This document shows positions 26,278 to 36,982 of a DNA stretch of 64,000 nucleotides, in pieces. Made by a program: the position numbers and the translations under genes. Under the pieces are notes generated by a model. The model ran no database searches, was not told the DNA's origin, and saw only the letters and a program-made list of their open reading frames with translations. How positions within the stretch are numbered: the stretch's first letter is position 1; the number at the start of each line of letters is the position of its first letter. Location of the stretch: NCBI GenBank assembly GCA_001874155.1, contig MPDB01000001.1, forward strand, positions 620,001 through 684,000, in the 5' to 3' direction. The DNA is from Vibrio sp. MedPE-SWchi. Its GTDB lineage: Bacteria > Pseudomonadota > Gammaproteobacteria > Enterobacterales > Vibrionaceae.

Positions 26278-27630
26278 CTACAAAAACGGTGACCAAGCAG
26301 GGGCTCTTACACGCCCATTTGTTGCCGGTAATCTAGCTTTAAAACGTCCATCTATCGACACCATCGAAAGTACATTCGTTTCGTTGTAGATAGAGCTATA
26401 AATGACCATGCCGCCATTAGGTGCAATACTTGGAGACTCGTCAAGCAACGTACTTGTTAGTACCTGCATTGCACCAGTTTCTAAATCTTGTTTGGCCAAA
26501 TTAAAGCCTGTGTTACTGCGATTCACCATCACTAGGAATCGACCGTCAGGAGTTATTTGTCCACCTAAGTTTTGGCTGCCTTGCCAAGTCAGACGGTTGG
26601 TCGCACCATCTGCCAAATTTACGTTATAAATCTGTGGTCTACCACCTCTATCGGAGGTAAAGATTAATGATTTTCCATCCGGATGCCAATAAGGTTCCGT
26701 ATTATTTGATCTGCCGCGGGTAATTTGCGTCAGTTTCTTTGATCTTAAGTCCAAAGTGTAAACTTGCAGGCTCCCTGATTTCGACAGTACAAGTGCCAAC
26801 TGACTGCCATCAGGCGAGAATCTTGGCGCACCATTATGACGAGGGTATGACGTTACTTTCTCTCGTTCGCCAGAATAGATGTCCATGATGAATATTTCTG
26901 CTTGGCCATTTTGGAAACTAACGTACGCCAATTTCTTCGCATCAGGTGACCAAGCTGGAGACATCAGCGGCTGTTTCGAGCGTAAAACCAAACGCTCGTT
27001 GAAGCCATCATAATCAGCAACACGAAGTTGATATGGGTATGGGTCGGAATCTTGAACAACCACATAAGCAACACGAGTCAAGAATGCGCCGCGTTCTCCC
27101 GTTAGCTCTTCATAAACTAAATCAGAAATACGATGAGCGTATTCACGCAATCTTGGGCCTGGCACTGTCGCTTTCTTATTAAATAGCACATGGTCTTTCG
27201 ATAGCACGAGTTGGCCATCCGAACTCAGCGCCTTACTTTGGCCTTGAGTTAATTGACCACGTACCACATCAACAAGCTGGTAATTTACAATGTAGTTGTC
27301 GCCTTCTCCCTGCGTGATTGTGCCAGTAAGTAAAGAGTCAACACCCAACCCCGTCCATGAACCAAAGTCAATTTCTGACTCCGAGTATGGTGTTTGTGGC
27401 ATGTTGCTTGTTGCAACAGGGCTAAACTTACCACTACGCTGTAAGTCTGAAGAAATAACCGCTGACACATCATGTGGCAATGCTTTATCACCCTTCCACT
27501 GAAAAGGAACAACCGCAATGGGTCTAGCTGAGTCAATACCATCCGTAATAACAAGTTCAAGCGCCGCGTTGGCCAGTTGAACTGTACTGGATAGCAGTAA
27601 CAAACATCCTAAAATTATTCGTTTAAACAC
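26278..27630 (-). CDS. tolB: Tol-Pal system beta-propeller protein TolB
   Basis: Periplasmic protein of 450 residues that binds Pal and is engaged by TolA. A signal peptide (about 1-23) is followed by an N-terminal alpha/beta domain and a six-bladed propeller visible as repeated SPDG motifs ([40 protein letters not shown]). I take the GTG at 27630 as the start: AAGGG lies eight bases upstream and the predicted signal peptide begins there. The tolA stop overlaps no coding part of it. Pal follows after 31 bases. Confidence 0.95.
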   Translation of the reverse strand: MFKRIILGCLLLLSSTVQLANAALELVITDGIDSARPIAVVPFQWKGDKALPHDVSAVISSDLQRSGKFSPVATSNMPQTPYSESEIDFGSWTGLGVDSLLTGTITQGEGDNYIVNYQLVDVVRGQLTQGQSKALSSDGQLVLSKDHVLFNKKATVPGPRLREYAHRISDLVYEELTGERGAFLTRVAYVVVQDSDPYPYQLRVADYDGFNERLVLRSKQPLMSPAWSPDAKKLAYVSFQNGQAEIFIMDIYSGEREKVTSYPRHNGAPRFSPDGSQLALVLSKSGSLQVYTLDLRSKKLTQITRGRSNNTEPYWHPDGKSLIFTSDRGGRPQIYNVNLADGATNRLTWQGSQNLGGQITPDGRFLVMVNRSNTGFNLAKQDLETGAMQVLTSTLLDESPSIAPNGGMVIYSSIYNETNVLSMVSIDGRFKARLPATNGRVRAPAWSPFL

Positions 27631-27649
27631 GTGTTTTCCCTTAATACTG

Positions 27650-28696
27650 TTACAGTTCAACGGTTAAGTTAATGTTTTTTAGTTGCTCTACAACGCTAGG
27701 TTGCTCGGCGGGTAATGGAAACGAGTTAACCTGCGCTACAGCACGCTTTGTGGCCGCACACAGTCTGTCATCTCCATTGACTATTGAAAGCTTACCCAAT
27801 AGGGCGCTGTCGCCTGCAGGAATCAAGCGAAGATTAACCCGGCAAGACTTTCCCTTAAAGGCTTCCTCTACAAGTAAGTTTTGCTTGATCATCTGCTTAT
27901 AAATTTCACCATAACGAGCGGCTTCAGACTGAGCAAATTTAGACTGCGCGGAAGAGTTACGTTCGTTTTCACTCTCCATGCCAGCAAAAATATCATTCAG
28001 TGCGGCTTCTTGTTCTTTACGCTCTCTTTCAAGTTGCTCTAAACGAAGCGTTTCCTGACGCGCTTTCTCTGCGGCTTCTTTTGCTGCTTTTTCTTCAGCC
28101 AAACGAGCTTGCTCAGCACGCTCTGCCGCTTCCTTCGCTTCTCTCGCGGCCTTCTCTTGCGCAATTCTTTCTTGTTCAGCTTTCGCTATCGCAGCTTCCT
28201 TTACCACTCGCTGCTCTTCAGCGCGTTTGATCTCGGCTTCTTTCGCTTTTCGCTCAGTTTCTAGTTGCTTCGCTTTCTCACGCTCTTTCTTAACGCGTGC
28301 TTCTTCAGCCTTACGTTCTTTTTCAACCTGAGCGCGCTTTTTCTCTGCTTCACGTGTCGCTTTTGCTTCTTTTACTTGCTGCTCTTTTAGGCGTCGAATA
28401 CGGTCTTCTTCTGCCTTGCGGTTTTTCTCAAGCTGCTCACTTTCTCGTTTTAACTTGTCTAAACGCTCTTGCTCTTTTTTGGCCGCAGATTCTCTTTGAT
28501 TGCGAATTTTCTGTGCTTGCTGTTTTACCAAATTAGGGTCAATAACCACGGCCTGAACCAATTGTCCACTAGGCTCTGGTTTCGACATATTGAAGTCTGT
28601 ACCCCATAACAATGCGACAACCAAGGCAACGTGCATTGCTATTGAAATAACAACAGGGTTTCGATAACTGGTCTTCTTCAATTTTGATTCTTTCAT
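27650..28696 (-). CDS. tolA: Tol-Pal system inner-membrane protein TolA
   Basis: Energy-transducing protein of 348 residues that spans the periplasm. One N-terminal transmembrane helix (about 13-32) contacts TolQR; a long Ala/Lys/Glu/Arg-rich helix (about 60-240) made of near-repeats such as [11 protein letters not shown] and EEKAAKEA forms domain II; the C-terminal globular domain III (about 255-348) with [12 protein letters not shown] contacts Pal and TolB. Somewhat shorter than E. coli TolA (421), owing to the helical domain. It lies between tolR and tolB in the standard order. Confidence 0.95.
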   Translation of the reverse strand: MKESKLKKTSYRNPVVISIAMHVALVVALLWGTDFNMSKPEPSGQLVQAVVIDPNLVKQQAQKIRNQRESAAKKEQERLDKLKRESEQLEKNRKAEEDRIRRLKEQQVKEAKATREAEKKRAQVEKERKAEEARVKKEREKAKQLETERKAKEAEIKRAEEQRVVKEAAIAKAEQERIAQEKAAREAKEAAERAEQARLAEEKAAKEAAEKARQETLRLEQLERERKEQEAALNDIFAGMESENERNSSAQSKFAQSEAARYGEIYKQMIKQNLLVEEAFKGKSCRVNLRLIPAGDSALLGKLSIVNGDDRLCAATKRAVAQVNSFPLPAEQPSVVEQLKNINLTVEL

Positions 28697-28709
28697 AAGA
28701 ATGCGGATC

Positions 28710-29153
28710 TTAATCCCTTATATCCGTTAACAGCCCTACTTTCGGGATCCCTGCTCGGCTTAATTCATCTAACACCAAGACCACGTCTGCATAGGGTGTC
28801 GCGGCATCACCGCCAACAGCCACAGGTGAATCTGGCTTTATGGATAATTCCGCTTTCACTCGTACGATTACGTCTTGTAGAGAAACGCCACGCTGTACGT
28901 CTTCGTCATTGACGCTGAGACCTAAGTTTCCGTCGCGATCTATCTCAACGATAATAAAGCTACTTTCCGTGTCACCAGCAAGCTCGGAAGCAGGGGTAGC
29001 GCTAGTCGTCTTCGGTAACTCTACATCAACACCTTGCGTAATGAATGGCGATGTCGCCATAAAAATGATCAACAGCACCAACATAACGTCGATATAGGGC
29101 ACAACGTTGATCTCTGCGGTCATCTTACGTTTTTTTGGTTGATAGCCAGCCAT
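28710..29153 (-). CDS. tolR: Tol-Pal system protein TolR
   Basis: ExbD/TolR-family inner-membrane protein of 147 residues that forms the proton-driven motor with TolQ. The single transmembrane helix (about 17-38) carries the conserved aspartate in NVVPYIDVMLVLLIIFM, and a periplasmic domain follows. It starts two bases after tolQ, so translation is coupled. Confidence 0.96.
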   Translation of the reverse strand: MAGYQPKKRKMTAEINVVPYIDVMLVLLIIFMATSPFITQGVDVELPKTTSATPASELAGDTESSFIIVEIDRDGNLGLSVNDEDVQRGVSLQDVIVRVKAELSIKPDSPVAVGGDAATPYADVVLVLDELSRAGIPKVGLLTDIRD

Positions 29154-29155
29154 GG

Positions 29156-29839
29156 TTAATCCCTGCCTGCCATTGCTTGACGGTGTAGAATACTGTGGAA
29201 TTCTTCAGAGAATGTTGCGTAGTTATGCTCTAGCTTGCCCACATTGCTGCTGAAACGGTTGTACGCCATTACTGCTGGAATTGCGGCAAATAAGCCCATA
29301 GCCGTCGCGATTAGTGCTTCAGCAATACCTGGTGCAACCATCGATAACGTCGCCTGTTTCACTTCGCCCAATGCGATGAAGGCATGCATGATGCCCCAAA
29401 CCGTACCAAACAAACCAATGTACGGGCTGATAGAGCCAACGGTCGCTAAGAAAGGTAAGTTAGTTTCTAGTTCATCGACTTCTCTTGCAACGGCAACACG
29501 CATTGCACGCCCTGTTCCTTCCATAATAAAGGCAGGAGATTCAGAATTAGATTTACGCAAGCGAGCGAACTCGGTGAAACCAGAATAGAATATCTCTTCA
29601 GTCCCTGAAATCTCGTTTTTACGCTTCTTCACGTCTTGGTAAAGAATCGACAAGTCGGTCCCTGACCAAAACTTATCTTCGAATGTCTCAGCATCTTTAG
29701 ACGCTTGAGACAAAACTTTGCTGCGCTTTATGATCATTGCCCAAGAAGCGACTGACATACCCAACAAGATCAACATAACCAATTGAACTAGAATACTGGC
29801 TTCTAGTATTAGCTCTACAAAAGAAATATCAGCAGTCAC
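29156..29839 (-). CDS. tolQ: Tol-Pal system protein TolQ
   Basis: MotA/TolQ/ExbB-family inner-membrane protein of 227 residues with three transmembrane helices (about 13-35, 135-158, 168-190). The conserved [10 protein letters not shown] and [19 protein letters not shown] segments line the proton channel. It overlaps the end of ybgC by 11 bases and is followed directly by tolR. Confidence 0.96.
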   Translation of the reverse strand: MTADISFVELILEASILVQLVMLILLGMSVASWAMIIKRSKVLSQASKDAETFEDKFWSGTDLSILYQDVKKRKNEISGTEEIFYSGFTEFARLRKSNSESPAFIMEGTGRAMRVAVAREVDELETNLPFLATVGSISPYIGLFGTVWGIMHAFIALGEVKQATLSMVAPGIAEALIATAMGLFAAIPAVMAYNRFSSNVGKLEHNYATFSEEFHSILHRQAMAGRD

Positions 29840-30260
29840 TTTTTGTTAACTCCAAAGCTATAGATTGAGGCATTGCTTTTGGCCTCATTTTCACATTGTC
29901 GATACATGCTACCTTAACCATCGCTTTACACAATATCTTGCCGTCGAGATTTACGATCTCTTGACAGAAGGTCAGTGAGGCTTTTTTCTGTTCATAAACA
30001 GTGGTAGCGACATTTAGTTGTTCATCAAGGCGTGCGCCTTGCAAAAAATCAATATCGATGTGTCGAATCACAAATGCGATATTGTCTTCCAACAAGGTAT
30101 GCTGAGACACGCCAATACTGCGGAGCAGTTCCGTTCTTGCTCGTTCAAAATACTTTAGATAATTGGAATGATATACCACACCACCCGCGTCGGTATCTTC
30201 GTAATAAACCGTCACTGGCCAATGGAAAACAAAGGCATCTCGCTGCAAAATAATACCCAT
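29829..30260 (-). CDS. ybgC: Acyl-CoA thioesterase YbgC
   Basis: Hotdog-fold thioesterase of 143 residues that opens the tol-pal operon and hydrolyses short or medium acyl-CoA. The active-site pattern [24 protein letters not shown] (seen at about residues 18-41) holds the catalytic aspartate and histidine region. I chose the ATG at 30260, which gives the family length (E. coli 134); the in-frame TTG at 30293 would add 11 residues. Its first gene position and an intrinsic terminator upstream (30350-30378) make the tol operon a separate unit from cydABX. Confidence 0.93.
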   Translation of the reverse strand: MGIILQRDAFVFHWPVTVYYEDTDAGGVVYHSNYLKYFERARTELLRSIGVSQHTLLEDNIAFVIRHIDIDFLQGARLDEQLNVATTVYEQKKASLTFCQEIVNLDGKILCKAMVKVACIDNVKMRPKAMPQSIALELTKSDC

Positions 30261-30343
30261 TATCAATTCAATATTGAATGTACTATAACGCAACTTGTCA
30301 CTATTAGTACAAGCGCTATCAACGCTTTTTCTACCTCGCAGAT

Positions 30344-30378
30344 AAAAAATTAGCGCTGTCTCAAAGAGGCAGCGCTAA
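30344..30378 (-). terminator. Terminator after cydX
   Basis: Read leftward, the stem TTAGCGCTG / CAGCGCTAA closes a short loop and is followed by TTTTTTATC. It separates the cyd operon from ybgC-tol. Confidence 0.85.
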
Positions 30379-30461
30379 GTTGGATGTTATTTCATCGTTT
30401 TGACGCGAAAATTGTATCGAGTTATGTCTTTTTCAGTAAAAACACCTCTGAGTTCAATTTG

Positions 30462-30569
30462 TTATTCGCTATCTTTATCCATCATTTCTGTATGCTCTAA
30501 CCAAAGAGCATTGATGATGCCAAATGCACAAGCGAGTAATACGCCTAAAATCCATGCAAAATACCACAT
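30462..30569 (-). CDS. cydX: Cytochrome bd oxidase small subunit CydX
   Basis: This 35-residue single-helix subunit of cytochrome bd is needed for stability and activity of the oxidase. It starts MWYFAWILGVLLACAFGI, the standard CydX signature, continues with NALWLEH, and ends in an acidic tail. It begins 12 bases after cydB with AAGGAG ahead. Such a short gene is easily missed. The next in-frame stop lies 24 codons beyond its own TAA, which I take as chance. Confidence 0.96.
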   Translation of the reverse strand: MWYFAWILGVLLACAFGIINALWLEHTEMMDKDSE

Positions 30570-30581
30570 AACGTTTGCTCC

Positions 30582-31718
30582 TTAGTAAAGTGACGTTGAG
30601 TTGTCTTCAATATGTTTGCTATCGATACGGCCGAACATTTTGTAATAAGTCCAGGTCGTGTAACACAGAATAATTGGCACCATAACGAACGCAACGGCAG
30701 TCATTAGGTTCAGTGTTAACTCACTCGATGTTGAATCCCACATTGTTAGGCTGTGCCCTGGAATCAAATCTGACGGCATAACAAATGGGAACATCGCTAA
30801 ACCAGCAGTAAAGATGATGCCGGCATTGGTTAAGCTCGAAGAAACAAACGCAAAGCCTGGCTTATTCAAACGAGAGAATAGCGATGCACACAAAGCGCCT
30901 AGAACACCAATCGCTGGTGCGGCCCACATTAATGGGTAAGTGTCGAAGTTGTTCATCCAAGCCCCCACTTCACGAATCACTTCTTTATTCGTTGGGTTAG
31001 ATGGCGCCATCGTATCAATCACACCTGAGATAACAAAACCTTCGATCGATTGAACCCAAACACCCGCAGCAACAAACAGAGCGAGAAGCACTAGGCCAGC
31101 CACTTGAGCAATACTACGTGCACGCTCACGAACTGAATCTGTTGTCTTCATTTGCAACCAAGTGGTCCCCTGAAGAATAAACATCAGTAAAGCCACAACG
31201 CCACAAAGCAAACCAAATGGGTTGAGCAGTCCAAAGAATGTTCCATGATACGTCGGCATCAAGAAGTCGTTAAATTGGAATGGCACACCTTGTAAAAGGT
31301 TACCAAAAGCAACACCAAAAATTACTGGCGGTACAAAACCACTGATTGAAAGACAGATATCCCAAGTTTTACGCCACTTAGGGTCTTCAAGCTTTGAGCG
31401 GTAATCCAGTCCAATGGGTCTTAGCCACAATGCGGCTAGTGCAACAATCATAGCAAGATAGAAGCCAGAGAATGACGTTGCATAAACCTGTGGCCATGCA
31501 GCAAACAAGGCGCCACCAGCGGTGATCAGCCATACTTGGTTGCCGTCCCAGTGTGGTGCGATAGAGTTAATCATCACTCGGCGTTCGTTGTCTGATTTGC
31601 CAACGATAGGCACAAGCGCACATACGCCCATGTCAAAACCATCTGTTACTGCAAATCCTACGAACAGGACACCAATTAAAACCCACCATATAAGGCGTAA
31701 CGTTTCGTAATCAAACAT
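30582..31718 (-). CDS. cydB: Cytochrome bd ubiquinol oxidase subunit II (CydB)
   Basis: Inner-membrane subunit of 378 residues (E. coli 379) that pairs with CydA. Features: the start MFDYETLRLIWWVLIGVL, the conserved FAVTDGFDMG and MINSIAPHWDGNQVWLI segments, and about eight to nine helices. It lies 14 bases after cydA and 12 before cydX, one operon. Cytochrome bd takes electrons from ubiquinol to oxygen at low oxygen tension. Confidence 0.97.
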   Translation of the reverse strand: MFDYETLRLIWWVLIGVLFVGFAVTDGFDMGVCALVPIVGKSDNERRVMINSIAPHWDGNQVWLITAGGALFAAWPQVYATSFSGFYLAMIVALAALWLRPIGLDYRSKLEDPKWRKTWDICLSISGFVPPVIFGVAFGNLLQGVPFQFNDFLMPTYHGTFFGLLNPFGLLCGVVALLMFILQGTTWLQMKTTDSVRERARSIAQVAGLVLLALFVAAGVWVQSIEGFVISGVIDTMAPSNPTNKEVIREVGAWMNNFDTYPLMWAAPAIGVLGALCASLFSRLNKPGFAFVSSSLTNAGIIFTAGLAMFPFVMPSDLIPGHSLTMWDSTSSELTLNLMTAVAFVMVPIILCYTTWTYYKMFGRIDSKHIEDNSTSLY

Positions 31719-31732
31719 ATTTAACTCCCTAC

Positions 31733-33325
31733 CTATGCTTCTACTTGGCGGCTAACTTTGTCTTCAGCAGACTGCCCATTTTTTTCAAAGTGATATCGAC
31801 CTGTCTTGAGACTGCTTGGACCTAAACGTGCAAACTTAAGCATTAGGTAAACTTCCGCAACTAGGAACACGGTATACAGTGCAACGATAGCAATGAGTGA
31901 TGTCCAAATTTGTCCTGCCGTCAACGCGGACGCGGCGACATGCACGGGTAGAATTTCACCTACCGCCCAAGGCTGACGTCCGTACTCGGCGACAAACCAA
32001 CCGGCTTCAATCGCAATCCATGGCAGTGGAAGGCTGAACAGAGCAGCTTTTAAGACCCAAGGCTTGTCTACAATTTTCTGACGACACGTTTGAACAAACG
32101 CAAGGCCAAAGACAAATAGCATGATAAAGCCACACGCGACCATGATTCGGAATGACCAGAACAGAGGCCATACGGTTGGGATAGAGTCATCAGCAGCAGC
32201 TTGAATCTGCTCTTCTGTCGCATCAACAACATTGTCTGTGTATCGCTTCAATAATAAACCGTAACCAAGATCAACCTTGATTTCATCAAACGCATTTAGG
32301 TTCTCTTCAGTACGTTCACCCGCTCGAATACGCTCGAGTAGATCGTACGCCACCATACCGTTACGAATACGCACAATGTGCTCGTCTCGTAGATCACGCA
32401 GGCCCGTCACTTCAGTATCGGTAGAGCGAGTTGCGATGATACCCATGACGTAAGGAATTTTGATGGCGTAGTCGGTTTCCATTGTTTCTTGGTTTGGAAT
32501 ACCAAAGACAGTAAACGCTGCAGGTGCTGGCTCTGTATGCCATTCTGATTCAATCGCGGCAAGTTTCACCTTTTGAACGTCACCCAATTCATAACCAGAT
32601 TCGTCGCCAAGAACGATAACCGAAAGAATCGACGCCATACCAAATGAAGCAGCAATAGCAAACGAACGACGAGCAAACGCTAAATCGCGACCTTTTAATA
32701 GGTAGTACGAACTGATAGCAAGAACGAACATAGAACCGGCTACGTAACCAGACGCCACCGTGTGTACGAATTTAACTTGCGCGACAGGGTTTAGTACGAC
32801 TTCCGCAAAGCTAACCATCTCCATACGCATGGTTTCGTAATTAAACTCTGCGCCAATTGGGTTTTGCATCCAGCCGTTAGCGACCAAGATCCACAGTGCA
32901 GATAGGTTAGAACCTATTGCCATTAACCAGGTTACCGCTAAGTGTTGGCGTTTTGAAAGTCTGTCCCAGCCAAATAAAAACAGGCCAAAAAGAGTAGATT
33001 CAAGGAAGAAGGCGACAAGTGCTTCAATCGCGAGGGGGGCACCAAATATATCGCCTACATAGTGAGAATAGTAGGACCAGTTAGTACCGAATTGGAACTC
33101 CATTGTAAGGCCAGTTGCAACGCCTAACGCAAAGTTAATAGCGAATAACTTACCCCAAAACTTTGTCATGTCCTTATAGATCTGTTTATCGGTCATTACA
33201 TACAGGGACTCCATGATGGCAAGTAGAAATGCCAATCCTAAAGTCAACGGTACGAACAAGAAGTGATACATCGCGGTCACTGCAAACTGCAAACGCGACA
33301 GATCGACTACGTCGATATCGAACAT
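31733..33325 (-). CDS. cydA: Cytochrome bd ubiquinol oxidase subunit I (CydA)
   Basis: Haem-bearing subunit of 530 residues (E. coli 522). The N-terminal [20 protein letters not shown] holds the haem b595 histidine; the central periplasmic Q loop (about 250-390) binds quinol; the C-terminal [12 protein letters not shown] motif is the family signature. The Q loop is of the long type, as in E. coli. It opens the cydABX operon. A 345-base region upstream contains an ArcA-like site (33429-33443), which suits the known ArcA control of cyd in enterobacteria. Confidence 0.97.
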   Translation of the reverse strand: MFDIDVVDLSRLQFAVTAMYHFLFVPLTLGLAFLLAIMESLYVMTDKQIYKDMTKFWGKLFAINFALGVATGLTMEFQFGTNWSYYSHYVGDIFGAPLAIEALVAFFLESTLFGLFLFGWDRLSKRQHLAVTWLMAIGSNLSALWILVANGWMQNPIGAEFNYETMRMEMVSFAEVVLNPVAQVKFVHTVASGYVAGSMFVLAISSYYLLKGRDLAFARRSFAIAASFGMASILSVIVLGDESGYELGDVQKVKLAAIESEWHTEPAPAAFTVFGIPNQETMETDYAIKIPYVMGIIATRSTDTEVTGLRDLRDEHIVRIRNGMVAYDLLERIRAGERTEENLNAFDEIKVDLGYGLLLKRYTDNVVDATEEQIQAAADDSIPTVWPLFWSFRIMVACGFIMLFVFGLAFVQTCRQKIVDKPWVLKAALFSLPLPWIAIEAGWFVAEYGRQPWAVGEILPVHVAASALTAGQIWTSLIAIVALYTVFLVAEVYLMLKFARLGPSSLKTGRYHFEKNGQSAEDKVSRQVEA

Positions 33326-33428
33326 TGATTACTCCTTTGTGCCGGCTGAAGGCACTTTCTCTGTGCGATAATACCCTTATAACGCACTGAAAGGCCGCCT
33401 TAGGGTGTTACGCAAAGTTTATTTTATT

Positions 33429-33443
33429 GTTAATTCCGTGTTA
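33429..33443. promoter_or_regulatory. ArcA-like box upstream of cydA
   Basis: GTTAATTCCGTGTTA matches the ArcA consensus GTTAATTAAATGTTA at 12 of 15 positions and keeps the two TGTTA-type direct repeats 11 bases apart. It lies about 105 bases upstream of the cydA start. The rest of 33326-33670 is AT-rich promoter DNA and the ruvB terminator; I see nothing else coding. Confidence 0.5.
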
Positions 33444-33630
33444 CACCGTAACGGCGTAGAGCCACTTGAGTTTACTCCTGAAAGTTTAATTATTCAAAAT
33501 AATTTGAGCTGTTAAAGGTCAAATATTTAGATAAAAATCGTTAACGATTGTAAAACAAAGAAAATTTAGTTTGTATGACTAAAAAATAGTTGAGCGAATT
33601 ACATACAACGCAGCAAGTAAAGGTATAAAA

Positions 33631-33653
33631 AAAGCCAAGTTAGACTTGGCTTT
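33631..33653 (-). terminator. Terminator after ruvB
   Basis: The stem AAAGCCAAGT / ACTTGGCTTT, read leftward, is followed by a run of T. It ends the ruvA-ruvB transcript. Confidence 0.85.
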
Positions 33654-33670
33654 CCTATTAAACATCTGAT

Positions 33671-34684
33671 TTACCTTTGTTCTTTCTCGATTCCAAAGTG
33701 GAGATAGGCTCGGTCAGTGGCTATTCGGCCTCTTGGAGTACGCTGTAGGTAACCCTGCTGAATCAGGTAAGGCTCTAAGACATCTTCTATTGTGTCTTTT
33801 TCCTCACCAATGGCCGCTGCCATATTATCAAGCCCTACTGGGCCACCACCAAATTTTTCCATTATTGCCAGCAATAGCTTTCTATCCATGTAGTCGAAGC
33901 CCTGAGCGTCAACATCCAGCATATTCAGCGCTTTATCAGCGATGACTTCGCTGATATGGCCTGTGCCTTTAACTTCCGCATAGTCTCGAACTCGGCGCAG
34001 TAGACGGTTGGCAATACGAGGTGTGCCTCGTGCCCTACGTGCGATTTCCATCGCCCCTTCCGGCTCCATAGACAAGTTTAGGCAATCTGCACTCCGCTGA
34101 ACAATATTTTTCAGATCAGCAATCTTGTAATACTCAAGGCGCTGGGTAATACCAAAACGATCACGTAGAGGAGAAGTAAGAGACCCCGCTCGAGTGGTCG
34201 CTCCAATCAAAGTAAAGGGAGGTAAATCTATTTTTATAGAACGCGCTGCTGGCCCCTCACCAATCATAATATCCAATTGATAATCTTCCATTGCTGGATA
34301 CAGCACCTCTTCCACCATTGGACTCAAGCGATGAATTTCATCAATGAATAGCACATCGTTCTCTTCCAAGTTCGTCAGAAGCGCAGCTAAGTCACCCGCT
34401 TTTTCTAATACAGGCCCTGAGGTGGTGCGAATGTTCACTTCCATTTCATTGGCAACGATATTCGCTAGCGTTGTTTTACCTAACCCTGGAGGCCCAAAGA
34501 TCAACAGGTGATCCAGTGGTTCATTTCTTAACTGAGCCGCCTTAATGAAGATTTCCATTTGGTCTTTTACATGGTCTTGTCCCGTGTAATCTGCCAACTT
34601 TTTTGGCCGTATTGCTCTATCAATAACCTCTTCTTCTTTATAAACAGGGCTATCTGGGGCAATGAGTCGATCGGCTTCAATCAT
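33671..34684 (-). CDS. ruvB: Holliday junction branch migration ATPase RuvB
   Basis: AAA+ motor of 337 residues that drives branch migration with RuvA. Walker [11 protein letters not shown] (about 61-70), Walker B LFIDEIHR, sensor 1 LIGATTRAG and sensor 2 [12 protein letters not shown] are present, with a C-terminal winged-helix DNA-binding domain. It starts 21 bases after ruvA. Confidence 0.97.
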   Translation of the reverse strand: MIEADRLIAPDSPVYKEEEVIDRAIRPKKLADYTGQDHVKDQMEIFIKAAQLRNEPLDHLLIFGPPGLGKTTLANIVANEMEVNIRTTSGPVLEKAGDLAALLTNLEENDVLFIDEIHRLSPMVEEVLYPAMEDYQLDIMIGEGPAARSIKIDLPPFTLIGATTRAGSLTSPLRDRFGITQRLEYYKIADLKNIVQRSADCLNLSMEPEGAMEIARRARGTPRIANRLLRRVRDYAEVKGTGHISEVIADKALNMLDVDAQGFDYMDRKLLLAIMEKFGGGPVGLDNMAAAIGEEKDTIEDVLEPYLIQQGYLQRTPRGRIATDRAYLHFGIEKEQR

Positions 34685-34705
34685 AGCTATAACGTCCTAT
34701 TTACT

Positions 34706-35323
34706 TTAAACCATCGACTTAAGAGCATCACGTATCAGTTGCTCGCTTGTCATGTCATCACGTGCAATTTGTGAAACTACTTTCGACGCTTGTACTGGTT
34801 TGTACCCCAACGCCAGCAGTGCACTGACGGCTTCATCTTTCGCGTTCTTAGGGTTATGAGCCGATACCGTGTCTGATGGCGCTGCATCGGTAGCTGGAGT
34901 AAACAAGTCGCCTTCTCCCCAACCTTTCAATCGGTCCTTCATTTCAACGACCAATCGCTCAGCCGTTTTCTTGCCAACACCTGGTAGCTTAACCAGTGTC
35001 GAGATATCTTCTCGCTCTACACTGGCGACAAATTGGCTAGCCGACATACCAGACAAGATACCAAGACCAAGCTTAGGCCCTACTCCATTTGCCTTGATCA
35101 CTTCTCTAAATAAGGCACGTTCTTTCACGGTATTGAAGCCGTATAAAAGCTGTGCGTCTTCTCGCACAACAAAATGAGTATAGATGATCGCTTCTTCACC
35201 CAACTCTGGTAATTCGTAAAAGCAACTCATCGGCATTTGGACTTCATAGCCAATGCCGTTGACTTCAATTAATAATTCAGGGGGCTGTTTTTCTATCAAT
35301 GTGCCGCGAAGACGTCCAATCAC
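34706..35323 (-). CDS. ruvA: Holliday junction binding protein RuvA
   Basis: Junction-binding tetramer subunit of 205 residues (E. coli 203): N-terminal OB-like domain ([20 protein letters not shown]), helix-hairpin-helix pair ([13 protein letters not shown] and [13 protein letters not shown]), and a C-terminal RuvB-contacting domain. The start is GTG at 35323, which gives the conserved IGRLRG beginning; a 24-residue upstream extension is rejected. A hairpin separates it from the chemotaxis receptor gene upstream. I find no LexA box (CTGT-N8-ACAG) in front. Confidence 0.95.
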   Translation of the reverse strand: MIGRLRGTLIEKQPPELLIEVNGIGYEVQMPMSCFYELPELGEEAIIYTHFVVREDAQLLYGFNTVKERALFREVIKANGVGPKLGLGILSGMSASQFVASVEREDISTLVKLPGVGKKTAERLVVEMKDRLKGWGEGDLFTPATDAAPSDTVSAHNPKNAKDEAVSALLALGYKPVQASKVVSQIARDDMTSEQLIRDALKSMV

Positions 35324-35360
35324 GTGAGTTCTCTTTCGAAGATTATTTGCGACAGAATAA

Positions 35361-35390
35361 TAAAGAACTGGATAGACATCCAGTTCTTTA
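35361..35390 (-). terminator. Hairpin between the chemotaxis receptor gene and ruvA
   Basis: A perfect 13-base-pair stem TAAAGAACTGGAT / ATCCAGTTCTTTA with a four-base loop lies 12 bases past the receptor stop codon, followed by a short T-rich stretch (TTATTATT). A terminator is likely but the T-run is broken. Confidence 0.6.
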
Positions 35391-35402
35391 TGCAATGGTG
35401 AA

Positions 35403-36854
35403 TTAAATTTTGGACACGACCATATCCAGTTGATGCGTGAGATCGCGAACGGAATCCACTTGAGTGTTTAACGCATTGCCATTTTCAGCCACGACCTCAG
35501 ATATCGCTTTGGTATTCACCACACTTTGGGCAACATCACTGCTCGCTTCATCGAGTTCCTTTAATGACTCAGTTTGATTGGCCATAATATCAGCCAGTCC
35601 ATTAACATCCGTCGAGATGCTAGTTACCTGACCAATAATCGCGTTCATGCGGTCAGCACTTTCCGTCACCACTTCTTGCCCATGTTTGACTTCCTGCTCA
35701 CTTCGGTCGAGTAATGTGCGAATTTCAATCGCTGAATGACTGCTCTTCGCCGATAACTCACGAACCTGCTCGGCCACAACCGCAAAACCCCTGCCTTGTT
35801 CACCAGCTCGCGCTGCTTCTATGGCGGCATTTAATGCCAGTAGGTTCGTTTGCTCAGCGACGGAAGTAATGAGATCCGCCACTTTCATGATCTCTTCTTG
35901 GCTGCTAAGTATTTTACTCATTGCCGACGTTGACGCCGACAACATCTCAGAGCTTTTTTCTGCCTGCTGATGCACTTGGTGACTGCGTTGGTGTAATTCA
36001 TCGACAAACTTTCTTGATTCTTCAACCCCAACGGCCATTTGATGTACCTGTTGGCTCATTTCCTCGGCGGCGCTGGCTTGCGACTCGCAGTTGAGGTTTA
36101 GGTCGCTGACTTGCCCATCAAGCTGTTTAGATTGAGATTCCAGTTGCTCAGAAACATTCTTAAGCTCTGTCGAATTCGTGGTCGCTCTTTGCAATACATC
36201 AGCAAGGCGGTGTGAGCCCGCTTGAGCATCCGCGGCTATTTCTTCGCTTTGTTGTTTTGCCAGTTCAGCTTTCTCTATCGCATTATCACGCTGCTTTGCT
36301 GTAAATGATTGAGCAATGCAAATGACAACCAAGGGAAGAACCGTCCCTGACCACACTTCCACACGTTGTGCAGAATCACTGAGTTCTAAAACAGGAAAAG
36401 TCACACCAGAAAGGTGCTGGTAAGTCATAAAGGAGGCGATGGCAATGACAAAGAGGCTCCACGCCAATGCCATAACTCGAGTTCCAGAGAGGAAAAAAGC
36501 AACGATAAGAAGGGGAATCCAGAAGGCTTGAGTCGACTCTACAACCCCACCACTCTGATAAATAATGTTAAGGGCATGCAGTGCCATGCCAACGAAGCCG
36601 ATATTTAAGGCGACAAACGGATTCTTTAACCAACGAAGCGTTGCAGCAGACACCATCTCTAGCAGAATAAGAGCGGCGGAAGTCATTACAAGTGCATCAT
36701 GACCGTTCTTGTTCCATTTGATAAGGCTATACAATCCCACAAGAAAAGCGATGAAGGTAAACAGAGACAATATATCCGCTTGTCTTTGCTCTTTTCGACT
36801 CCATTGGTGATTGACTGGCATACAAGCCATTCGCCATAGCGTGGCAGGGTTCAT
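35403..36854 (-). CDS. Methyl-accepting chemotaxis protein without a periplasmic sensor domain
   Basis: Receptor of 483 residues. The N-terminal third (about 25-190) consists of five or six hydrophobic helices with very short loops, so there is no Cache or four-helix ligand domain; the membrane part itself or a partner must sense. The rest is a cytoplasmic signalling coiled coil with the CheA/CheW tip [30 protein letters not shown] read at about 360-390 and heptad helices on both sides; no HAMP domain is obvious. The ATG at 36854 has TAGGA upstream. The gene is placed between ruvC and ruvA, which usually adjoin. Confidence 0.87.
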   Translation of the reverse strand: MNPATLWRMACMPVNHQWSRKEQRQADILSLFTFIAFLVGLYSLIKWNKNGHDALVMTSAALILLEMVSAATLRWLKNPFVALNIGFVGMALHALNIIYQSGGVVESTQAFWIPLLIVAFFLSGTRVMALAWSLFVIAIASFMTYQHLSGVTFPVLELSDSAQRVEVWSGTVLPLVVICIAQSFTAKQRDNAIEKAELAKQQSEEIAADAQAGSHRLADVLQRATTNSTELKNVSEQLESQSKQLDGQVSDLNLNCESQASAAEEMSQQVHQMAVGVEESRKFVDELHQRSHQVHQQAEKSSEMLSASTSAMSKILSSQEEIMKVADLITSVAEQTNLLALNAAIEAARAGEQGRGFAVVAEQVRELSAKSSHSAIEIRTLLDRSEQEVKHGQEVVTESADRMNAIIGQVTSISTDVNGLADIMANQTESLKELDEASSDVAQSVVNTKAISEVVAENGNALNTQVDSVRDLTHQLDMVVSKI

Positions 36855-36982
36855 AAAAATGCATCCTATAAATAAGCTTCTAGTTAGACCTCCGACCACT
36901 ATATTTATTTAACATTTTCACAACAAATAAAAGCATTAGAACTGCTTAACATGTCTCATTTTTAGTAACGCTGTACGCTAAA

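Noticed and set aside
28000..28536. Leucine-rich plus-strand frames inside tolA
   Set aside because: They are reverse-strand shadows of the Lys/Glu/Ala-rich tolA coiled coil.
30390..30464. 24-codon in-frame extension after the cydX stop
   Set aside because: Such a run without a stop has about a one-in-three chance of occurring; it resembles neither CydX nor YbgE.
34706..35395. Longer RuvA with 24 extra N-terminal residues
   Set aside because: The extension is unrelated to the family and crosses the hairpin at 35361-35390; GTG at 35323 gives the conserved start.
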